A stretch of DNA of 64,000 bases from Variovorax sp. JS1663 (GTDB taxonomy: Bacteria; Pseudomonadota; Gammaproteobacteria; Burkholderiales; Burkholderiaceae_C). Both the position numbers and the translations under genes were made by a program. Positions 60,124 through 64,000 of the stretch are shown here, one piece after another (the stretch's first letter is position 1; every line of letters starts with the position of its first letter). Where the stretch lies: assembly GCF_002157355.1 (NCBI RefSeq), contig NZ_LYMK01000007.1, positions 62,001 through 126,000 on the forward strand, given 5' to 3'. The notes under the pieces were generated by a model, which ran no database searches, was not told the origin of the DNA, and saw only the letters and a program-made list of their open reading frames with translations.

Positions 60124-61455
60124 ATGGCCACGCCGCGTGAAATGGCGGAGTTCTTCCGCGACGAGGCTCTCGCAGAGCTTCAGGAGCGGCTGAAGATTGG
60201 GGACGGATTGCTGGACGTCATCGACTTGGTCGAAAACCAGCACTCGGCCGTTATGGCCTGGATGCTCGACCCTCGTGAGGGGCATGGTCAAGGCGACTCC
60301 ATCCTGAGGGACTTCCTGACCCACATCACCGACCAGGCAGCCAGTCGCTGGACGAAAGGCCTGTCGACCAGAAGGGAGGTATCACAGGGGTTCGCTCGGA
60401 ACTGGAGCGTGCAGCGCCTTCAGACCGTGAGCCTCGGAGCAGCCTTCGCAGTAACCGAATTTTCTTCGGAGATAGGCAACCGGCTGGACCTCCTCATCAT
60501 CGACCCGGAGAACCGTTACCTCATTGCGGTCGAGAACAAGATTGCCCGGTTCAAGGCCGACCAGCTCGAGCGCTATCGCAAGTACGTCGTGCAGCTTCAG
60601 AAGAAGACGCCGGCCCTTCGCAATCTCAAGCTCGCACTCGTGGCCCTCGCCAAGGACTTCGACCCGGACGACGAGAATGACTTCACTGCCGCCTTGCGAA
60701 AGGAGATGGCTCACTGGGTGCCATGCAGCTATGACTGGCTCAAAGCGGGCGCTAGGCGCGCTGAGCTGCACATCGAGCGAGGCAACGCCGCCGCCCGCCT
60801 GGTACAGGACTATTGCCAGCGCCAAACGGGCTGGCAAAGTCATAACGACGTCGAATGCGCCAAGCTCGTTGGGGCCCTCTGGAACAAGCATCCGGCAGCA
60901 GCAGGTGACATCGCTTCGATGGGTCGCAAGCCCCAGAAGAGCTGGGTCGTGGGCGGGAAAGGGGCCGAGACCGCTGGCAAGGCGGCCCAGCTTTTTGCGG
61001 CCCAGAACCGTGCCGTCGTAGAAGCGCTCATCGAAGGGCGCGGCCTGAATTCAGTGCGCCGGCAGCTCGAGCAAAAAAGCGACCAGTTCCGGTTCGAGCT
61101 GGTGAACTATGGCCGAACGTGGATTGACGTCATGCCCCGCGGCGCCTTGCCGTTCTATGACCCCAAGACGTCTGACTACTACCCGGTTTTTCTCAACGCC
61201 TATCGAGTCGACGAGACGAACTCTCGCGTGCGGCTTCTGTTCCGCCCGTACTCTGTGGTCGGAAAGCACACCAAGGAAAATGTTCGCGAGGTCCTTACCG
61301 GATACCGAAAGGATTTTGGCAAGATGAAGGACTACAACCGCCGAATCGTCTTGGAGGAGAGGGTCAGCAATGATGACCTCGCTGCCGTGATGTCAAGATA
61401 CGAGGAGGAGCTCACCAAGAGATTTGGGGACGAGCTCAAACTCAATGGCAACTAG
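60124..61455 (+). CDS. PD-(D/E)XK nuclease superfamily protein (PDDEXK_4-like)
   Basis: A 443-residue protein. The N-terminal block (ENQHSAVMAWMLDP, GDSILRDFL) and the catalytic core R120-L-D122-L-L-I, A-V-E137-N-K139, and Q147-L-E-R-Y151 are in the order of PF14281-type nucleases, with D122, E137 and K139 as the metal-site triad. The C-terminal ~200 residues are unassigned. The start has AGGGGAAG 6 bases before it, 92 bases after the helicase stop. Its last 11 bases overlap the start of the third gene in another frame, so the genes are probably translated together. The role is inferred as DNA cleavage within the same system. Confidence 0.85.
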   Translation: MATPREMAEFFRDEALAELQERLKIGDGLLDVIDLVENQHSAVMAWMLDPREGHGQGDSILRDFLTHITDQAASRWTKGLSTRREVSQGFARNWSVQRLQTVSLGAAFAVTEFSSEIGNRLDLLIIDPENRYLIAVENKIARFKADQLERYRKYVVQLQKKTPALRNLKLALVALAKDFDPDDENDFTAALRKEMAHWVPCSYDWLKAGARRAELHIERGNAAARLVQDYCQRQTGWQSHNDVECAKLVGALWNKHPAAAGDIASMGRKPQKSWVVGGKGAETAGKAAQLFAAQNRAVVEALIEGRGLNSVRRQLEQKSDQFRFELVNYGRTWIDVMPRGALPFYDPKTSDYYPVFLNAYRVDETNSRVRLLFRPYSVVGKHTKENVREVLTGYRKDFGKMKDYNRRIVLEERVSNDDLAAVMSRYEEELTKRFGDELKLNGN

Positions 61456-64000
61456 CGAAGAACAGAACGTAGAAGTAGTGAGTCCTGATGCAGTGGATTC
61501 AAGAGACCAGGCCAATGCGTTTGCCCGGTCCGTACTCGGGGTCATCGCGGGTGGGGAGTGGAAGAGCGCGCTTTTCACGACGTACACACTCTCCCTGACG
61601 TACGTTGAATCCCACGTGATGCCGGCACTGCGCCGCAGCGGCTGCGAGACGCTGACCATCTTCGCGGACACCTCGGGGTATCGCGATTCCCTCATGGAGC
61701 AGCGGTCGCTCGGTGTCGGTCGAGACTACTCGGTGGTCCCAGTACGCTCCAAAAGCGGCATCTTCCATCCGAAGCTGGTCTACCTGGAAGCTCGCGAATC
61801 CAAAGATAGGGATGCTGACGCGCCGGCGGAGGACCTTTTCCTCGTGGGTAGTGGCAACGTAACTTACCCTGGGCATGGTGGGAACATCGAGGTATTGGAG
61901 GTCCTGAGGCCCTCCGCATGCCCCAGCGCCTTCATGCAGGGCGCTGAGTTCTTCGAGGCTCTCGCGCGTAGCGAGAAGGTCCAGATACCTGACGTGAGCG
62001 CCATGGTTGCAACGGCTACTCGTATGCGGGCAGTCGCCAGCGGCAAGACAGATGACGGCAGGGTGGAGTTCATCCACAGCCTGGTCGCATCAGGCAAGCA
62101 GCAGATGCTTGATGCCGCGACCCGTATTGGTGGCAAGTGGCACGAGCTGCTGGTCCTCTCGCCGTACCACCACTCAAGCGCAAGGCCAATTCTGGAGCTC
62201 GCCGAAGCGCTAAGCGTCAGCAAGCTGGTTGCTGGGGTGCCAGCCCGACCGGGCGAATCCAGTGCATTTCCCTTTGCTGTCGCGCGCTCGCACTTTCCCG
62301 ACCTGCGGCTGGTCGCTCCCGCGGCCGGCTCCAAGCCGCGTGGTCTGCATGCGAAGTGGTTTGAGGCCCGTGGCGATACAGGAGCGCTGTTGCTGACGGG
62401 CAGCTTCAATGCAACCGTGACTTCCTTTGCTTCGCCGGACAACGTCGAGTGCGGCGTGCTGCGGCAACTGCCGGCGCCGACGACGTCTTGGGAAGAGGCT
62501 GCGGAGCCTCAGTATGAACCTGGTGACTTCCCGAAGCGGGAGGACGCACGTAGACCCTGCCTCTTCGCGGTTCTTGGTGAAAACAACGTAATGGAAGGGC
62601 AACTCCTGGTTACTGCGCCGGCCGGGGTGTGGATTGTCTGCTTGGAGTCCTCGGACGAGGTGCTCTTGCGAGAGGAGGTGGAAGTTTCAGGTAAGGGCCA
62701 GTTTTCGATTCCGCTGACGTCCATCGACACTAGCCGTCTGGGGACGCTCCAGGTCATCGCAAGCAAGGACGACATAGTCGCTAGAGGGTGGGTTCAGGTA
62801 GCTCGGGTTCTAAGGCTCGAGGCGCGGAATCGACGGCTGATAGATGCGGTCTTCCGCAAGACCACCGGCAATGAAACTCCCCAGGACGTTCAGTTGTTAT
62901 TGGACATCCTCGCTCAGGAAGCCAGCCGCACCATTCAGGCAACGGTCACCCCCCGGTCGAAACAGGCAAAGCACGCTGACACGGCAAGGTTCTACGAGGT
63001 GACCGGCGCCCAGTTTGCGGCCATGAAGGTCAGCGAGGAGTCGGCCGGGGCAGGCAGAAGGTCGCTCCTCGATGCGATGAACGCCGGTGCTCGAGGGCTG
63101 GACCTGCTGGACGCGTTGATGGCGGCGCTTCTGCCGCGCTTGGGTCGCGAGCGCGACAAAGAGAATGAAGGGAACAAGCCGGTAGCGCCTGCAGACCCGT
63201 TCAGCCGCCGGTCCTCTGGCAGTGAGGCTACTGAGCAAGAGACCGAGCAGGAGCGCAAGAGGGTGCAAAGGCGCGGGCGCCAAGTGGCGCAGGTCTACGA
63301 GGTGTTGCACCTGCGCTTGTCCGAGTTGAACGCTCTTCTCGTCCGGGAGCCGGGCTCCTTGGTAGCGCTGGAGAAGGCGAAGCTTCGGCTATTGATGGTC
63401 TGGCTTGGCACAGTGCTGGTACACCAGGTAGGAGAGCTCAAGGACCCAGATGGTGCGCTTGCCTTCCTCTCGAGCACCTGGCTGCGCGAGGTGTGCAACA
63501 TACGGTTGGATTGGGAAGACCGTGAGTGGCTTGCGCGGCATGTTTGTGGAGTCTCGGCAGCGTGGGCGCTCAGCCTTCAATCGAAGTACGGGGTCAGCCT
63601 TGCGCAAGTACCGACACAGCGCGCCCCCGACGAGGTTGCGCAAGCGGTCGACCCTGTGCGTGAACTGCGAAGGCGGATGCGGACCTTCTTCGGTCGCAAG
63701 TTCTCCCAGGATGACGTGGCGTCAATGGCCCAAGCCTGGCTAGACGACCCGAGGGCGACGGCGCTTGTCGGTGAGCAGGTTCAAATGGCTGTGGCCGCCT
63801 TGCGGGACGCTCTCGCGCGTCCCACCGAGCGCCAGGTGGTCACGAATGCGGTCATCTCCGGGGCTGCAAGCCAGGAAGCTGAGCTCACGACCTATGCCAG
63901 CTCATTGGCATCTCTCGTGCGGCAGATTTCCGATGCGACGCAGGCTAAGAGCGCGAAGGTTTCGAATGTGGATGTGCGTACGCTCAATCAGTGCCCCTCT
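61445..64000 (+). CDS. PLD-like protein with two HxK motifs, 3' partial
   Basis: An open frame from the ATG at 61445 to the window end, at least 851 residues and no stop. Two phospholipase D-type half-sites are visible: H108-P-K110 with G135-S-G-N138 and E149, and H302-A-K304 with G319-S-F-N322 and E335. This is the HxK...GSxN...E layout of HKD-family nucleases; the aspartate of a full HKD motif is not conserved. Beyond about 340 the sequence is mostly helical and charged (EATEQETEQERKRVQRRG near residue 600) with no family I recognise. It overlaps the PD-(D/E)XK gene by 11 bases. The C-terminus lies outside the window, so a further domain may exist. Confidence 0.8.
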   Translation, partial: MATSEEQNVEVVSPDAVDSRDQANAFARSVLGVIAGGEWKSALFTTYTLSLTYVESHVMPALRRSGCETLTIFADTSGYRDSLMEQRSLGVGRDYSVVPVRSKSGIFHPKLVYLEARESKDRDADAPAEDLFLVGSGNVTYPGHGGNIEVLEVLRPSACPSAFMQGAEFFEALARSEKVQIPDVSAMVATATRMRAVASGKTDDGRVEFIHSLVASGKQQMLDAATRIGGKWHELLVLSPYHHSSARPILELAEALSVSKLVAGVPARPGESSAFPFAVARSHFPDLRLVAPAAGSKPRGLHAKWFEARGDTGALLLTGSFNATVTSFASPDNVECGVLRQLPAPTTSWEEAAEPQYEPGDFPKREDARRPCLFAVLGENNVMEGQLLVTAPAGVWIVCLESSDEVLLREEVEVSGKGQFSIPLTSIDTSRLGTLQVIASKDDIVARGWVQVARVLRLEARNRRLIDAVFRKTTGNETPQDVQLLLDILAQEASRTIQATVTPRSKQAKHADTARFYEVTGAQFAAMKVSEESAGAGRRSLLDAMNAGARGLDLLDALMAALLPRLGRERDKENEGNKPVAPADPFSRRSSGSEATEQETEQERKRVQRRGRQVAQVYEVLHLRLSELNALLVREPGSLVALEKAKLRLLMVWLGTVLVHQVGELKDPDGALAFLSSTWLREVCNIRLDWEDREWLARHVCGVSAAWALSLQSKYGVSLAQVPTQRAPDEVAQAVDPVRELRRRMRTFFGRKFSQDDVASMAQAWLDDPRATALVGEQVQMAVAALRDALARPTERQVVTNAVISGAASQEAELTTYASSLASLVRQISDATQAKSAKVSNVDVRTLNQCPS

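Overview
The window reads as chromosomal DNA of a high-GC betaproteobacterium, most likely Burkholderiales/Comamonadaceae (Variovorax-like). The basis is the strong GC-rich codon use, the gene families present (liv ABC genes next to a beta-oxidation block, a TadA-hydrolase fusion, AtuA, CzcCBA, DUF2946), and three intergenic repeats of a kind I associate with that group. The assignment is inferred from sequence character; no database search was possible.

Bases 1-17.3 kb hold a catabolic block on the plus strand. It opens with the tail of a branched-chain/hydrophobic ABC importer (livH partial, livM, livG, livF). A promoter and a TetR-like operator follow, then a beta-oxidation run: FadB/FadJ-type hydratase/dehydrogenase, M20 peptidase, thiolase, acyl-CoA dehydrogenase, small membrane protein, SDR, hotdog thioesterase, MDR oxidoreductase, AidB-like acyl-CoA dehydrogenase, GST and a second SDR. 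The AidB-like gene carries an in-frame palindromic repeat.

Bases 17.3-36.4 kb are mixed housekeeping and regulatory genes: DUF1428 protein, LysR/azoreductase divergent pair, TPR protein, DUF72 protein, a scar containing two gene remnants, GH3 beta-glucosidase lipoprotein, a FixL/FixJ-like two-component pair with a tandem operator downstream, ankyrin protein, PaiB-like protein, TadA fused to a shortened alpha/beta hydrolase, LdcA, a cyclase-FHA protein, a CapK-like ligase, a chemotaxis receptor with a very short sensor, and an MHYT protein.

Bases 36.5-52.6 kb hold a CzcCBA divalent-metal efflux operon with a DUF2946 leader gene, an exported alpha/beta hydrolase, a phosphatase/hybrid-kinase signalling pair, and AtuA divergent from a biotin-carboxylase alpha subunit.

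From about 52.64 kb to the end the base composition and codon use drop visibly in GC. This island-like stretch carries a KTSC-domain protein and then three co-directional large genes. They are a ~2085-residue DUF4011/SF1 helicase with a nuclease domain and a GreA-like C-terminal domain, a PD-(D/E)XK (PDDEXK_4-like) nuclease, and a gene with two PLD-type HxK motifs that runs off the window. This looks like a multi-nuclease anti-invader system that I cannot match to a named one, and it is the most interesting part of the window.
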